Position numbers and translations under genes: made by a program
Notes under the pieces: model-generated
The model's input: the letters and a program-made list of their open reading frames with translations, nothing else
Databases searched by the model: none
Told to the model about the DNA's origin: nothing
In this document: in pieces, positions 47,780-57,109 of the stretch
Numbering within the stretch: position 1 is the first letter of the stretch
How the letters are laid out: each line of letters starts with the position of its first letter
Source of the DNA: Candidatus Desulfovibrio kirbyi
GTDB lineage: Bacteria; Desulfobacterota; Desulfovibrionia; Desulfovibrionales; Desulfovibrionaceae
Reading direction: 5' to 3'
Length of the DNA stretch: 64,000 nt
NCBI GenBank assembly: GCA_013374015.1
Contig: BLLL01000006.1
Location: 24,464 to 88,463 of the forward strand

Positions 47780-48339
47780 ACGTTGTTCTTTGCCTGCTGC
47801 TTGCGACAAGCAAGACGGTAAAAATCATAACTGTAATTGACACCGGAAAAAATGGCCAGAATAAGCGCGACATAGAGCAGGTATTCTCCCACAGGCCAGA
47901 GTGTTATGCCGAAATACGGATAATGCAGCATCAACGGGACAATGGCAAATATTTGCAGAACCGTCTTGAGTTTGCCGAGATTGTCGGCGGCCAGCACAAT
48001 ATTTTCATCAATAGCCATCGCGCGCAACCCTGTCACCACAAGTTCGCGGCAAACCGTTAAAATTACTACCCATGCCGGCGCCCAGTCAAGCTTGACAAAC
48101 ATGATCAGCACTGAACAGATAAGCACTTTATCGGCCAGCGGGTCCAAAAATTTCCCCATACTGGTCACCATGTTCTCGCGACGGGCAATATAGCCGTCCG
48201 CCCAGTCGGTGAGGGAGGCGAAAATGAAGGCCAAAGCCGCCAGCACACAAGTAAGGGGGCTTTCAAAATAGAGCAGCGCAATGACAAAGGGAACCATAAG
48301 AATTCGTAATAAAGTGATTTTATTCGCAAGATTGAACAT
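47776..48339 (-). CDS. pgsA: CDP-diacylglycerol-glycerol-3-phosphate phosphatidyltransferase
   Basis: PgsA makes phosphatidylglycerol phosphate in the cytoplasmic membrane. The 187-residue polytopic protein has the CDP-alcohol phosphatidyltransferase motif DWADGYIARR...GKFLDPLADK near residues 52-76 with all aspartates, and LRILMVPFVIALL at the start. ATG 48339 follows a GAGAG site and fits family length; a start nine codons upstream is also open. It leads the pgsA - small protein - ftsB - TPR row. Confidence 0.93.
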   Translation of the reverse strand: MFNLANKITLLRILMVPFVIALLYFESPLTCVLAALAFIFASLTDWADGYIARRENMVTSMGKFLDPLADKVLICSVLIMFVKLDWAPAWVVILTVCRELVVTGLRAMAIDENIVLAADNLGKLKTVLQIFAIVPLMLHYPYFGITLWPVGEYLLYVALILAIFSGVNYSYDFYRLACRKQQAKNNV

Positions 48340-48424
48340 TTTTTCTCTCGTTGGCGATTTGTTCACTATTTTTAAAACTTATTAGCACAAAAAAACATGA
48401 GGGCAAAGAGAAATATAGGCATTT

Positions 48425-49090
48425 TCAAGGAGAACGCTGCCATCCGTGATTGCCTATCAAATCAACAAAAACAACGCCGCCAAGGTCTTCCTGTAGTGTA
48501 CATCCCCGGGTTTTTCGCACGCGTACCAGTGTTTGCGCGCGCTGTTGCGCGCCGACGGGCATGAGCAACAGGCCGTTTTCGTCAAGCTGCTCTGTCAGCG
48601 GGGGCGGGATGACCGGGCCGCCGGCGGTCACAATAATGCGTTCAAAAGGGGCGGTTTCAGGCAGGCCCAATGTGCCGTCGCGGCGCAGCGTGTGGATGTC
48701 GTGAAAGTTCAGTTGCCGCAAAAGAGCGGTTGCCGGTTGATAGAGTTCGCGCAGGCGTTCAATCGTGAACACCGTGCAGCCCATCGTTGCGAGAACGGCG
48801 GCCTGGTAGCCGGAACCTGTGCCGATTTCAAGCACCCGCATGCCCGGCGCGACCTCAAGCGCTTCGCTCATGACGGCCACAATATAAGGCTGGGATATGG
48901 TTTGCCCGTAGCCCAAGGGCAGGGGGGTGTCTTCGTAGGCCTGGGCGCGCAGGGCGTCCTGCACAAAAAGATGCCTCGGTACAGAGGCCATTGCCGCAAG
49001 CACCAAGGGATTACTGATGCCATGCGCCTCAAGCTGTTCTACCATGCGCTGACGCAGGCGTACGGGGTCAACATTCCGGCGTTGCGGCAC
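48425..49090 (-). CDS. pcm: protein-L-isoaspartate O-methyltransferase
   Basis: Pcm repairs isoaspartyl residues in aged proteins using SAM. The 221-residue protein shows [11 protein letters not shown] and [15 protein letters not shown] near residues 35-70, the SAM loop [16 protein letters not shown] near 85 and [14 protein letters not shown] near 150. Length is normal. It starts seven bases after the phosphoesterase stop. Confidence 0.94.
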   Translation of the reverse strand: MPQRRNVDPVRLRQRMVEQLEAHGISNPLVLAAMASVPRHLFVQDALRAQAYEDTPLPLGYGQTISQPYIVAVMSEALEVAPGMRVLEIGTGSGYQAAVLATMGCTVFTIERLRELYQPATALLRQLNFHDIHTLRRDGTLGLPETAPFERIIVTAGGPVIPPPLTEQLDENGLLLMPVGAQQRAQTLVRVRKTRGCTLQEDLGGVVFVDLIGNHGWQRSP

Positions 49091-49097
49091 GGCGGCG

Positions 49098-49790
49098 TTA
49101 TGCCTTCATCACGCATAAGCGCGCGGAGAGTTCGCCCGCCCTCATGCACACCGCCACATAGCCGCCCATGACAAGCGGTCCGGGATTGACGATAACGGTG
49201 CGCCCGATGCGGTCTTCAGACCTGCCTTCGTGAATGTGCCCGCAAAGGCATATGTCCGGCTGAGTTTTTTCGATAAATTCCCGTACGGCTGTGGAGCCGA
49301 CATGCGCGCCGTTCGGCAGGGCGTCACAGGCCGTGTCCTTTGGCGGATTGTGCGACACAAGCACTGTGTGCCGATATGCGCGAGCGCGTTGCCGGCAGGC
49401 GTCAAGCCATGTCGTGTAGGCGGATTCCGGAAATTCGCTGGGCGTGTTAAACGGCGTGATCGTGGACCCTCCTACGCCAAACATGAGTATTTCCGGCGTC
49501 AGTTCACGGACATGCGTGTGCAGGTTTATGCCCTGCCCACTCAGCCATGCGTCCACCTCAGGTTTATCCATATTGCCTATTTGCGCAAAAACGGGAACGC
49601 CGCAAGCGCGCAAGGAGTTCAACACCGCTTCAGCCTCCGCGATACCGCCGACGTTTGTCAAATCGCCGGTAACAATGATCCCGCCGGCCTCGGCCAGTTC
49701 CGGAATACGGGAAAAAAGAGCGGTATCCTCGTGAATATCGCCCACCGCAACCCAGAGGAGGTCACGGGCTGTTGTTTGAGGGGGCGGCAT
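49098..49790 (-). CDS. calcineurin-like metallophosphoesterase
   Basis: The 230-residue protein has the binuclear metal motifs of the family: VAVGDIHED near residue 13 (DxH), GDLTNVGG near 37 (GD), GNMDKPE near 70 (GNxD/E), VSHNPPK near 145 and CGHIHEG near 180 (GHxH). It is like the YfcE/MJ0936-type phosphodiesterases; substrate unknown. The frame is open to 50015, but the ATG at 49790 has AAGGA seven bases upstream and gives the family start. It forms a pair with pcm. Confidence 0.85.
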   Translation of the reverse strand: MPPPQTTARDLLWVAVGDIHEDTALFSRIPELAEAGGIIVTGDLTNVGGIAEAEAVLNSLRACGVPVFAQIGNMDKPEVDAWLSGQGINLHTHVRELTPEILMFGVGGSTITPFNTPSEFPESAYTTWLDACRQRARAYRHTVLVSHNPPKDTACDALPNGAHVGSTAVREFIEKTQPDICLCGHIHEGRSEDRIGRTVIVNPGPLVMGGYVAVCMRAGELSARLCVMKA

Positions 49791-49872
49791 GGAAAAATCC
49801 TTTGCTGAGGTGGCAAAATTTTTTATCTGTTCTTTACTCCGAAAAAAACATATGCTATCCTGCAAAATCTGT

Positions 49873-52800
49873 TCAAAACAGGGGCAGGTGGGTTTCCGCC
49901 CGTTTTTTTCCGACAAGCAGAGCGGAGCGCCTGACGGTGTCCGTCGGCAAGTCGGCAAGAAAGCGCGATGGCCTGAGGCGCGTTTCCCTGCCGAAAATCT
50001 TGCGGCTGCCGGCAAAAGAAAGGAAAAGATTCTCCCTTGCCCGTGTCAGGCCAACATACATAAGCCGTCTTTCTTCATCCGGATTCGGCGGGTCGTTTTT
50101 TGTCCGGCATGTCAGGGCGGCGGATCCGGCATAGGGAAGGATGCCGTCCTCCAGAGCGGGCAAAAACACAGACCTGAATTCCAGCCCTTTGGCCGCATGA
50201 AGGCTCATGATCTGCACCCGTTCGCTTTTGCTTTTCACAAGTTCCAGTTCCGTCTGCAAGCTGACCCAGTTGATGACTTCCTGCCAACCCCCGTGTTCTT
50301 TATACGCGCGCGTCAACGCCTTGAATGCCGAAGAAGAGCGGAACAGCGCGTCGAAACATTCCGTCCTGTCAAAATGCGCCGCGATAGACTCGGGACCCTG
50401 GGCAAGAACAGCGTCGGAGATGGGCAGCTTATCCTCTTCACGACTGTCGCAAATGCCGAGCATGCGCCCCGCCTCACGGAGTATACGGGCCGCGCGCTCG
50501 TCCGCCCAGAAGCCGTCCGTTTCCGGTGCGGCAACAGGGATTCCGGCGCGCGCCAAAGCCTTTTGCAATGCGGGTGCAAGAACGCGCATCCGCACCAGAA
50601 CGGCAATGTCGCCGGGACTGTGCGTTCCCGCCTCCGGCAAAAACAGATCTGTTTTTCGCACCTTATCGCGCAGAGTGAGGCTGCCCCCACCGACAAGCGC
50701 GCTCACACGCGCCGCAATCCATGCGATCTCCGCTTCCGCTGTGGGCGCTTCAAACAGATGGATATGCGGGATGCCTTCCGCATCTTCAGACAAACGCCGG
50801 TACGCCGCAACCAGAGGCCCGCAAGCGGATTTCCGCCCCAGCAGCGTGGATGCGGTATGCAGGATGTCTTGGCGGGAACGGTAGTTTTCCCACAAGGGCA
50901 TACTTTCCATCGTCGGCCAGGCGGATTGCAGAAATGCCCGCGCGTCCGCGCACGCGCCGCGAAAAGCGTAAATGCTCTGGTCAGGATCTCCTATACCGAA
51001 AAATCCCTTGCCGTCCTTGGGCAGCAGTGCTCTAACAAGGCTTAACTGAAGGGTTGAAAAATCCTGTATTTCATCCGCCAGAATTTCTGTCCAGGGTGGG
51101 GTGAAAAGGCCGGTCTGTATCCGCTGGAGCCAGAATTCGAGCAGATCTGTGTAATCCGCGAGATTCCAGGCGGTTTTGCGCCGCGCATAGGCCACGCGCA
51201 TACGCGCGAGATCGCCTTGGGGCGTTTCCTGTTTTTCCCTGATGAGAGAAAGGCTTTCCCATGCCTCACGCACCGCAGCCGTCGGGACGGTTATGTTTGC
51301 TTCGGCAAACACCCTGCCGGCGGATTCTTCATTCAGAAGCGTCGGGGGAACGCCGTGGACACGCTGCCAGACCTCAAAGGCAAGCGCGTGCAGGGTGTCC
51401 GAACGCGGCACGAATTCCTGCGAATCGTTCCCGAGCATGGACGCAAGGCGTTCGTGCATCTCCTTGGCCGCGCGACGAGTGAACGTAACAGCCAAGATAT
51501 GCCGCGGGTTGACGCCTTCCGCAAGCAAACGCGCTGTCCGCTCAACCAGAGTACGCGTTTTCCCTGTGCCCGGGCCTGCGAGCACCAGCACCGGCCATGG
51601 CCCTGCACGCACGGCTTTTGTCTGGGCATCGTTCAATCTGTAACGCTCTTTTTGCGGCGCCGCCCCGGGTTTCGCAGGAGCAGGCATGACAGCGGGCATG
51701 GTTGGGGCGGGCATATTATCCGGTATGCCCGCGAGAAAGCTTCCCGGGCCGCCGTAACGGAACGCGCGTTTCTCTTTTTCCGAAAACAAACGAATCACGC
51801 CATATTCTCCGTCATAGCCGCCTTCACGGATAACCTGCCCCTTGCGCATGCGGGCTATTCCTTCTCCAAGCGGCGGCATAAATCGGGCAATGTCCGCAAC
51901 TGGCACGGACTGCAACACATCCAGTTCTGAACCGAACTTCTTCACAGCGCTCGCGTGCGCGGCGTAAACCTTTTGTGTTTTGGCGCCGCAGGAAAAAATT
52001 TCGGCAATAATCTCCGCAAGGGGAATGAGGGAGGAAAAGCCTTTCCCATCCGCAACACGGGTATAGACAGGTTCCCGCCTGTCAGCGAGTTCCCGCACGC
52101 GGGAGAGCACGCCCACCGTAAGGGGTTTTCCGCACACCGGACAAATGCCCCCAAGAGATCGTGTTTCCGGCGGGTTTAAGACGACATTGCATTTTCTGTG
52201 CCCGTCAAGATGATATTTGCCTTCTTCAGGATAAAATTCAAGGGTGCCGTCAAAGGCTGTGTCCGAAGGAAGCCCTTTAAGCGAACGGTGTATCCCGTCG
52301 TACGAAATCCGGCCGGAAAAAAGGTTTGCCTCGCGCCCGAGATTTTCTCCCGAATGGGCGTCGGAATTGGACACAAGTGCATAACCGTCCAGAGCGGTCA
52401 GCAGGCGGTTCATCGCCGGATCAGAAGAAAGGCCGGTCTCCAGAGCGAAAATTTCCTGAGAAAGATCGTCAAAGCATTCACGAATGTCGTCAAATCCCGA
52501 CTTTGACCCAAACAGAGAAAACCACGGCGTCCAGATATGCGCGGGAATAAGAAAAGCGCGCGGATCCGTTTCCAGCACAATCTCCAGCAGGTTGCGCGAA
52601 TCAAGCCCAAGAATGGGACGCCCGTCGGATTCCAGATTGCCGGCCTGGGCGAGTTTGCAACTGAGTTTTTCCGCAGCCTCAAAGTTCGGCAGATATACCA
52701 GATTATGAACTTTGCGCACCGCGCCCGCGCGTTTGTAAATGGAACTGATTTCCCCCTGAAGCATGAAGAACGGGCTTGCAGCATCCTCTGTTTTTTCGAC

Positions 52801-53043
52801 ATATTCCGGCAAGGCCGCGTCCGCGGCCCGGGTATCGGCAAGCCGGTACAAACCGCTGGCCTCGTCAAAGATCAGGGTGTCTTGCAGTTCCTTGCGCCAT
52901 GCTCCGTGCGTGATGTCCCCAGTGCCGAGCACATGCAGCCCCTTGACCCGCGCCCAAGCCGCAAGGAGAGCGGAGGTCAGCTTTTTGCTCGTGGCGCGTG
53001 AATACCGCGAATGGATATGGAGATCCGCCCGAAACTCGTTCAT
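49873..53043 (-). CDS. EndoQ-like PHP nuclease fused to UvrD helicase
   Basis: A 1056-residue two-part protein. Residues 1-420 match the endonuclease Q plan (COG1379 style): DLHIHSRYSRATS near residue 7, GTGDITHGAW near 40, IPAHIWTPWFSLFGS near 166 and SNSDAHS near 225 supply the PHP metal ligands; a zinc ribbon (C285, C301, C304, probably H282) follows, then a helical region ending GYDGEYGVIRLF near 420. From about 465 to the end is a UvrD-type superfamily 1 helicase: GPGTGKTRTLVERT near 489, FTRRAAKEMHERL, DEIQDFS, GDPDQSIYAFRG, and YVGLTRARENLFLSFAG near 1005. EndoQ cuts 5' of deaminated bases, so the fusion could nick and then unwind. Catalytic residues of both halves are present. GGGGAG five bases before ATG 53043 supports the start. 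Confidence 0.88.
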   Translation of the reverse strand: MNEFRADLHIHSRYSRATSKKLTSALLAAWARVKGLHVLGTGDITHGAWRKELQDTLIFDEASGLYRLADTRAADAALPEYVEKTEDAASPFFMLQGEISSIYKRAGAVRKVHNLVYLPNFEAAEKLSCKLAQAGNLESDGRPILGLDSRNLLEIVLETDPRAFLIPAHIWTPWFSLFGSKSGFDDIRECFDDLSQEIFALETGLSSDPAMNRLLTALDGYALVSNSDAHSGENLGREANLFSGRISYDGIHRSLKGLPSDTAFDGTLEFYPEEGKYHLDGHRKCNVVLNPPETRSLGGICPVCGKPLTVGVLSRVRELADRREPVYTRVADGKGFSSLIPLAEIIAEIFSCGAKTQKVYAAHASAVKKFGSELDVLQSVPVADIARFMPPLGEGIARMRKGQVIREGGYDGEYGVIRLFSEKEKRAFRYGGPGSFLAGIPDNMPAPTMPAVMPAPAKPGAAPQKERYRLNDAQTKAVRAGPWPVLVLAGPGTGKTRTLVERTARLLAEGVNPRHILAVTFTRRAAKEMHERLASMLGNDSQEFVPRSDTLHALAFEVWQRVHGVPPTLLNEESAGRVFAEANITVPTAAVREAWESLSLIREKQETPQGDLARMRVAYARRKTAWNLADYTDLLEFWLQRIQTGLFTPPWTEILADEIQDFSTLQLSLVRALLPKDGKGFFGIGDPDQSIYAFRGACADARAFLQSAWPTMESMPLWENYRSRQDILHTASTLLGRKSACGPLVAAYRRLSEDAEGIPHIHLFEAPTAEAEIAWIAARVSALVGGGSLTLRDKVRKTDLFLPEAGTHSPGDIAVLVRMRVLAPALQKALARAGIPVAAPETDGFWADERAARILREAGRMLGICDSREEDKLPISDAVLAQGPESIAAHFDRTECFDALFRSSSAFKALTRAYKEHGGWQEVINWVSLQTELELVKSKSERVQIMSLHAAKGLEFRSVFLPALEDGILPYAGSAALTCRTKNDPPNPDEERRLMYVGLTRARENLFLSFAGSRKIFGRETRLRPSRFLADLPTDTVRRSALLVGKKRAETHLPLF

Positions 53044-53130
53044 GCAACTCCCCGGTAGTGTGTCTTTTTCATAAAAGACCTCAAAGCCACATTACGACAG
53101 GCGGACGCTGATGGCAACAGCCCGCTGTTT

Positions 53131-53679
53131 TTAAACTGTCCAGATACATACGCGTGTCTGGCCGAAAAGCCGGTCGGTTTGCAGGGTAAGGAGAGGGGGC
53201 GGTGTGAAGGCGGCGTTTTTTTCTACTTCCGCTGAGACAAAAGCCTGTAAAGACAGCCAGTTGTTTTTTACAAGCGTGCACAACGCGGATTTTGTCAAAT
53301 TTTTGCCGTAGGGCGGATCAATGAAGACAAGATCAAAGGGCAGGCCGGGCTGTTGCCGCAAAAAGGCCTGCACGTCTTTATCGACAACGCGCGTCCGGGA
53401 TTCAAGACCGAGGGCCTGAATATTTTCTTGCAGGCATTTTACAGCCGCATGGGCGTTTTCCACCAGCAACGCGTACGGCGCGCCGCGACTGAGAGCTTCA
53501 AAAGCCAAACTGCCGCTGCCCGCGAACAGGTCAAGCACGCGGACAGATTGCCAGTCCACGCCGCGCGCGGCAAGCATGGAAAACAACGCTTCGCGTGTTT
53601 TGCCCATGGCCGGACGAAAGCCTTCGCATGCCACGGTTTTAAGTTTGCGTCCGCCTAATGTTCCCGCTATGATTCGCAT
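53131..53679 (-). CDS. rsmD: 16S rRNA (guanine966-N2)-methyltransferase
   Basis: RsmD methylates G966 of 16S rRNA. The 182-residue protein has MRIIAGTLGGRKL at the start, RPAMGKTREALFSML near residue 25, the SAM loop VLDLFAGSGSLAFEAL near 50 and the catalytic FIDPPYGKNL near 120. Length is normal. It follows an uncertain small ORF by 15 bases. Confidence 0.94.
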   Translation of the reverse strand: MRIIAGTLGGRKLKTVACEGFRPAMGKTREALFSMLAARGVDWQSVRVLDLFAGSGSLAFEALSRGAPYALLVENAHAAVKCLQENIQALGLESRTRVVDKDVQAFLRQQPGLPFDLVFIDPPYGKNLTKSALCTLVKNNWLSLQAFVSAEVEKNAAFTPPPLLTLQTDRLFGQTRVCIWTV

Positions 53680-53694
53680 ATCCTGTGCCGAATT

Positions 53695-53907
53695 TTATAT
53701 GACAGGCGGCGCTGAAACCGCGCTACCTGAACTGACTTTGCCCTTCATGGCAAAAAATCGCCAGTGTTTTTCCAAATTGGCATCAAAATGCATATGCCGT
53801 GTGTGCTTTGGGAAGCGGAAGGCATCTTTACTTATAAAAATCGTCTTGATGACGGAATTGCGGAGAACTTCTTGACGTTTGACGGTCACGGTGATAAGTG
53901 ATTGCAA
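53695..53907 (-). CDS. uncertain small ORF upstream of rsmD
   Basis: A 70-codon frame with a TTG start. KDAFRFPKHTRHMHFDANLE and KHWRFFAMKG look protein-like and basic. No convincing ribosome site is present. It lies in the position of a leading gene for rsmD. I do not recognise the family, and it may be a chance frame. Confidence 0.25.
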   Translation of the reverse strand: MQSLITVTVKRQEVLRNSVIKTIFISKDAFRFPKHTRHMHFDANLEKHWRFFAMKGKVSSGSAVSAPPVI

Positions 53908-53970
53908 GTGCCGCGCAAATTACGCGCCGAAAATTTTAATAAAATATTTCGTTCTTAAGGAGAACAACCC

Positions 53971-54531
53971 ATGCGCATCATGATACCGACCGCCCTTGCG
54001 GTATGCTTTTTTATGGCAAACGCCGCTCTGGCCGCTGACAGCGCCGTTCCGACAGTCAAAATAGGCGTGGTTGACATGCAGGATGTCGCCACAAGAAGCG
54101 ACCCGGCACAGGCCGCCAGAAAACAGATGGAATCCAAATTCGGCAAGGAACGCCAGACCTTGGAAAAGCAGGGCGAAGATTTGAAAAAGAAGGCCGAGTC
54201 GCTGAAGAGCGCAAAAACCAGTGAAGAAAAAAAGCTGGATTTCATCCGCGCCAAGCAGGCCCTGGATCAAAAAACCCGCAACTTCCTGCGCCAGGTGGAA
54301 CAGGAAGAAATCAAGCTGCGCCAGGAGATGATGACCCTTGCCTTTTCCGCATCCGCTGAGATTGCCCAGGCAAAGGGCTTCAACTTTATAGTGGACGTGA
54401 CCGCCGGCGGCGTGCTGTATGCAGACAAGCCCATGGATTTGACTGAGGATGTGCTGACGGAAGTGAACAGGCTGTACAAGAAAAAAGACGCTGAAAAACC
54501 GCAGGACGAGAGAAAGTCCGACAAAAAATAG
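53971..54531 (+). CDS. skp: periplasmic chaperone OmpH/Skp-like
   Basis: A signal peptide (MRIMIPTALAVCFFMANAALA) precedes the OmpH domain: VKIGVVDMQDVATRSDPAQA, a long charged helical hairpin (EKQGEDLKKKAESLKSAKTS), and GFNFIVDVTAGGVLYA near residue 140 with a Lys/Glu-rich tail. Skp escorts outer-membrane proteins through the periplasm. AAGGAG nine bases before ATG 53971 fixes the start. It is followed by fabZ after 31 bases. In many relatives lpxD and lpxA flank fabZ here; they are absent in this window. Confidence 0.88.
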   Translation: MRIMIPTALAVCFFMANAALAADSAVPTVKIGVVDMQDVATRSDPAQAARKQMESKFGKERQTLEKQGEDLKKKAESLKSAKTSEEKKLDFIRAKQALDQKTRNFLRQVEQEEIKLRQEMMTLAFSASAEIAQAKGFNFIVDVTAGGVLYADKPMDLTEDVLTEVNRLYKKKDAEKPQDERKSDKK

Positions 54532-54562
54532 CGCGCGATGTTTTTGGAGTATGCGACACAGT

Positions 54563-54994
54563 ATGGACATACAGCACATATTAGGGCTGTTGCCGCACCG
54601 CTACCCTTTTTTACTGGTTGACAGGGTTGTGGAATGTACGCCCGGCTTCAGTATCCGGGCGTACAAAAACGTCACTGTCAACGAGCCTTTTTTTCAGGGG
54701 CATTTCCCCGGCCGACCCATACTGCCCGGCGTTCTTGTTCTGGAAGCCCTTGCTCAGGCCGGCGCCCTGCTGGCCTTGGCGGACATGGAAAACCTTCCGG
54801 GTGACAAGCTGTTTTTGTTTACCGGACTTGACGGCGTAAAGTTTCGCCGTCAGGTTGTGCCGGGCGACCGCCTGGACCTAGAATGCGACAACATACATAA
54901 AAAACTCAACCTCTGCAAGATGGACGCCCGCGCCTTGGTGGGCGGGAAACTGGCCGCCGAAGCGCGGATTACAGCCGCGCTTGCCGACAGATGA
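54563..54994 (+). CDS. fabZ: 3-hydroxyacyl-ACP dehydratase
   Basis: FabZ dehydrates 3-hydroxyacyl-ACP in fatty-acid elongation. The protein (143 residues from ATG 54563) begins DIQHILGLLPHRYPFLLVDR and has GHFPGRPILPGVLVLEALAQ near residues 48-67, which carries the catalytic histidine and glutamate. An ATG four codons upstream (54551) is also possible, but GGAG lies only two bases before it. Length is normal for the hot-dog fold family. Confidence 0.94.
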   Translation: MDIQHILGLLPHRYPFLLVDRVVECTPGFSIRAYKNVTVNEPFFQGHFPGRPILPGVLVLEALAQAGALLALADMENLPGDKLFLFTGLDGVKFRRQVVPGDRLDLECDNIHKKLNLCKMDARALVGGKLAAEARITAALADR

Positions 54995-55052
54995 ACACAG
55001 CATCAGTCTTTTCACAATACGGATTTTCAAATCCGTCCTACGGAGTTTGTCC

Positions 55053-55649
55053 ATGATCGCCAACCTCTTTCGCCTGTTCCTTTCAGCGACGCTCACCCTG
55101 ATGCTTGTGCCGGCAATATTCGGCAACACGTTCGCCGCGTCGGAAAAAGAACACACGGTAAAGCTGGTAACCAGCCTTGGGGACATTGTGGTGCGCCTGG
55201 ATTCCCGCAAGGCCACCAATACCGATTCCAACTTCATCCAGTATGTCAAATCCGGGCACTACGACAATACCATCTTTCATCGCGTCATTAAGGGCTTTAT
55301 GATTCAGGGCGGCGGTTTTACGCCCGAGATGAAGGAAAAGCCCACCCGACCGCCCATACACAATGAAGCGGACAACGGTCTTAAAAACCAAAAATACACC
55401 ATAGCCATGGCGCGTACCGATGAGCCGCACTCGGCAACGGCGCAATTTTTTATCAATGTCAGCAACAACGCTTTCCTGGATTTCAGGGGCAAGACACCTC
55501 AGGACTGGGGCTATGCAGTCTTCGGCAAGGTAATTAGCGGACAGGATGTTGTGGACAGAATAGCGCTTGTGCGCACCGAGCGCAAAAGACACTACAGCGA
55601 TGTGCCGGTGGAGCCGGTGATCATCAAAAAGGCTGTGATTATGGAATGA
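55053..55649 (+). CDS. ppiA: periplasmic peptidyl-prolyl isomerase (cyclophilin)
   Basis: A signal peptide (MIANLFRLFLSATLTLMLVP... ending TFAA) is followed by a cyclophilin domain: HTVKLVTSLGDIVVRL, TIFHRVIKGFMIQGG with the catalytic arginine near residue 85, and MARTDEPHSATAQFFINVSN near 125. This is the PpiA-type periplasmic proline isomerase. The start at 55053 has GGAG seven bases upstream. Its stop overlaps alr by four bases (ATGA). Confidence 0.9.
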   Translation: MIANLFRLFLSATLTLMLVPAIFGNTFAASEKEHTVKLVTSLGDIVVRLDSRKATNTDSNFIQYVKSGHYDNTIFHRVIKGFMIQGGGFTPEMKEKPTRPPIHNEADNGLKNQKYTIAMARTDEPHSATAQFFINVSNNAFLDFRGKTPQDWGYAVFGKVISGQDVVDRIALVRTERKRHYSDVPVEPVIIKKAVIME

Positions 55650-56782
55650 GCGCCGGCACGGTTACGCCCTCCAGGTGCCATATTGATCTTGCCGCATTAC
55701 AGCGTAATTTTGCGCGACTGGAGCGCGTGGCGCAGCCGGGTGCGCTGATGCCGGTTATCAAGAGCGACGCATACGGGCATGGGCTTTTGCCTGTGGCGCG
55801 GGCATTGGCCCAAGCAGGGGCGAGGCGGTTTGCCGTGGGCACGGTTGATGAAGGGGTTGCTCTGCGTAGGGCGGGGTTCAGCCAGGAAATCGTGCCCCTG
55901 CTGGGTTGCCTGTCTGAGGATTGGCGCGCCGCCGCCGCCCACACGCTGACGCCGCTGATAGCAGATTTTGAGGATATGGACAGGGCGGCGGCGTGCAGCC
56001 ACCATGACCGTTTGTTTCGTGTCGCGCTCAAGTGGGACACCGGCATGAACCGCCTTGGCTTTTCGCTTGAGGATATGCCCGATGTGGTGGAGCGGCTGCG
56101 CCTGACTCCGGGCATCGCGCCCGTGTTGGCGATTTCCCACATGGCCTGCGCCGACATGCCCGAAAAAATTGCCTTTTCCAGGGAACAGACAGAATGTTTT
56201 GCTACGATCTCCGGCGCGTTGCGCGCTGTTTTTCCGGATATCGCGTGTTCCCTTGCCAATTCCGCGGCAATGCTGGCCCTGCCGAAAAGCCGCTTTGACG
56301 TGTGCCGGCCCGGCATTGCCCTTTACGGGGGCAACCCCCTGGCCGATACCGTGTGGGCAAAACGCGGCGCGGGTCTTGAATGGGTGATGAGTGTCAGCGC
56401 TCCTGTTGTGCGGACGCGTCTTGTGCGGGCAGGACGAAGCGTGTCCTACGGACAGATGTTTATCGCGCCCAAGGACATGACGGTTGCTGTGGCGGCTGCA
56501 GGATACGCGTCCGGCGTTGCGCACACGCTTTCCAACCGTATGGACGTGCTGATTGACGGCCATCGCGCCCCGCAGACAGGCAAAATTTGCATGGGGCTTC
56601 TGATGGCGGATGTTTCCGCCATTCCCGGCGCGCGCGCCGGGGATACGGCATGGATACTGGGTGGCAATGCCGCGCCCGGCGTATCGCCGGTCACGGCGTT
56701 TGAAATGGCACGCGCACTCGGCACAATCCCTTATGAAATACTGTGCCGCATGGGCAGCATGAATCCGCGCGTGTACGATTAG
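55646..56782 (+). CDS. alr: alanine racemase
   Basis: Alr makes D-alanine for peptidoglycan. The 378-residue fold-type III PLP enzyme has CHIDLAALQRNF at the start, the Schiff-base lysine 39 in VIKSDAYGHG, KWDTGMNRLGF near 130, ANSAAMLALP near 210 and the second-site tyrosine in SVSYGQMFIAP near 270. Length is normal. It is coupled to ppiA by a four-base overlap and is the last gene before tRNA-Phe. Confidence 0.95.
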   Translation: MSAGTVTPSRCHIDLAALQRNFARLERVAQPGALMPVIKSDAYGHGLLPVARALAQAGARRFAVGTVDEGVALRRAGFSQEIVPLLGCLSEDWRAAAAHTLTPLIADFEDMDRAAACSHHDRLFRVALKWDTGMNRLGFSLEDMPDVVERLRLTPGIAPVLAISHMACADMPEKIAFSREQTECFATISGALRAVFPDIACSLANSAAMLALPKSRFDVCRPGIALYGGNPLADTVWAKRGAGLEWVMSVSAPVVRTRLVRAGRSVSYGQMFIAPKDMTVAVAAAGYASGVAHTLSNRMDVLIDGHRAPQTGKICMGLLMADVSAIPGARAGDTAWILGGNAAPGVSPVTAFEMARALGTIPYEILCRMGSMNPRVYD

Positions 56783-56824
56783 CGGCACGGATGCAACAGA
56801 AAATCTTCGTCTGTGGAAAAACGC

Positions 56825-56853
56825 TTGTCAAAATACCGCCAAACAGATACACA
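56825..56853 (+). promoter_or_regulatory. promoter of tRNA-Phe
   Basis: TTGTCA at 56825-56830, a 17-bp spacer and TACACA at 56848-56853 lie 12 bases before the mature tRNA. Confidence 0.55.
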
Positions 56854-56864
56854 CCATAGTCAGC

Positions 56865-56940
<76 letters not shown>

Positions 56941-56995
56941 CTTAAAAATCTTACTAAGTCCCGAAACGTCACTCCCGAACATGCGGACTTGCACA

Positions 56996-57109
56996 ATGCC
57001 CGTCTTATCCGCTGCCCGCATGGAACAGGACTTGACCGCCACACTGACAACCCAAGGCAAGACCCTGGACAACCAAAAGCGGGGGTTGTCAGCCCAACGC
57101 GAATCATGA
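56996..57109 (+). CDS. small coiled-coil ORF A after tRNA-Phe
   Basis: A 37-codon frame (product ...TATLTTQGKTLDNQKRGLSA...) ends in TGA that overlaps the next ATG by four bases. Its product and that of the next ORF read as one continuous helical, Gln-rich protein, so a single gene may have been frameshifted here, or two tiny genes are coupled. No clear ribosome site. No family recognised; small coiled-coil proteins of this sort occur in mobile elements. Confidence 0.3.
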   Translation: MPVLSAARMEQDLTATLTTQGKTLDNQKRGLSAQRES

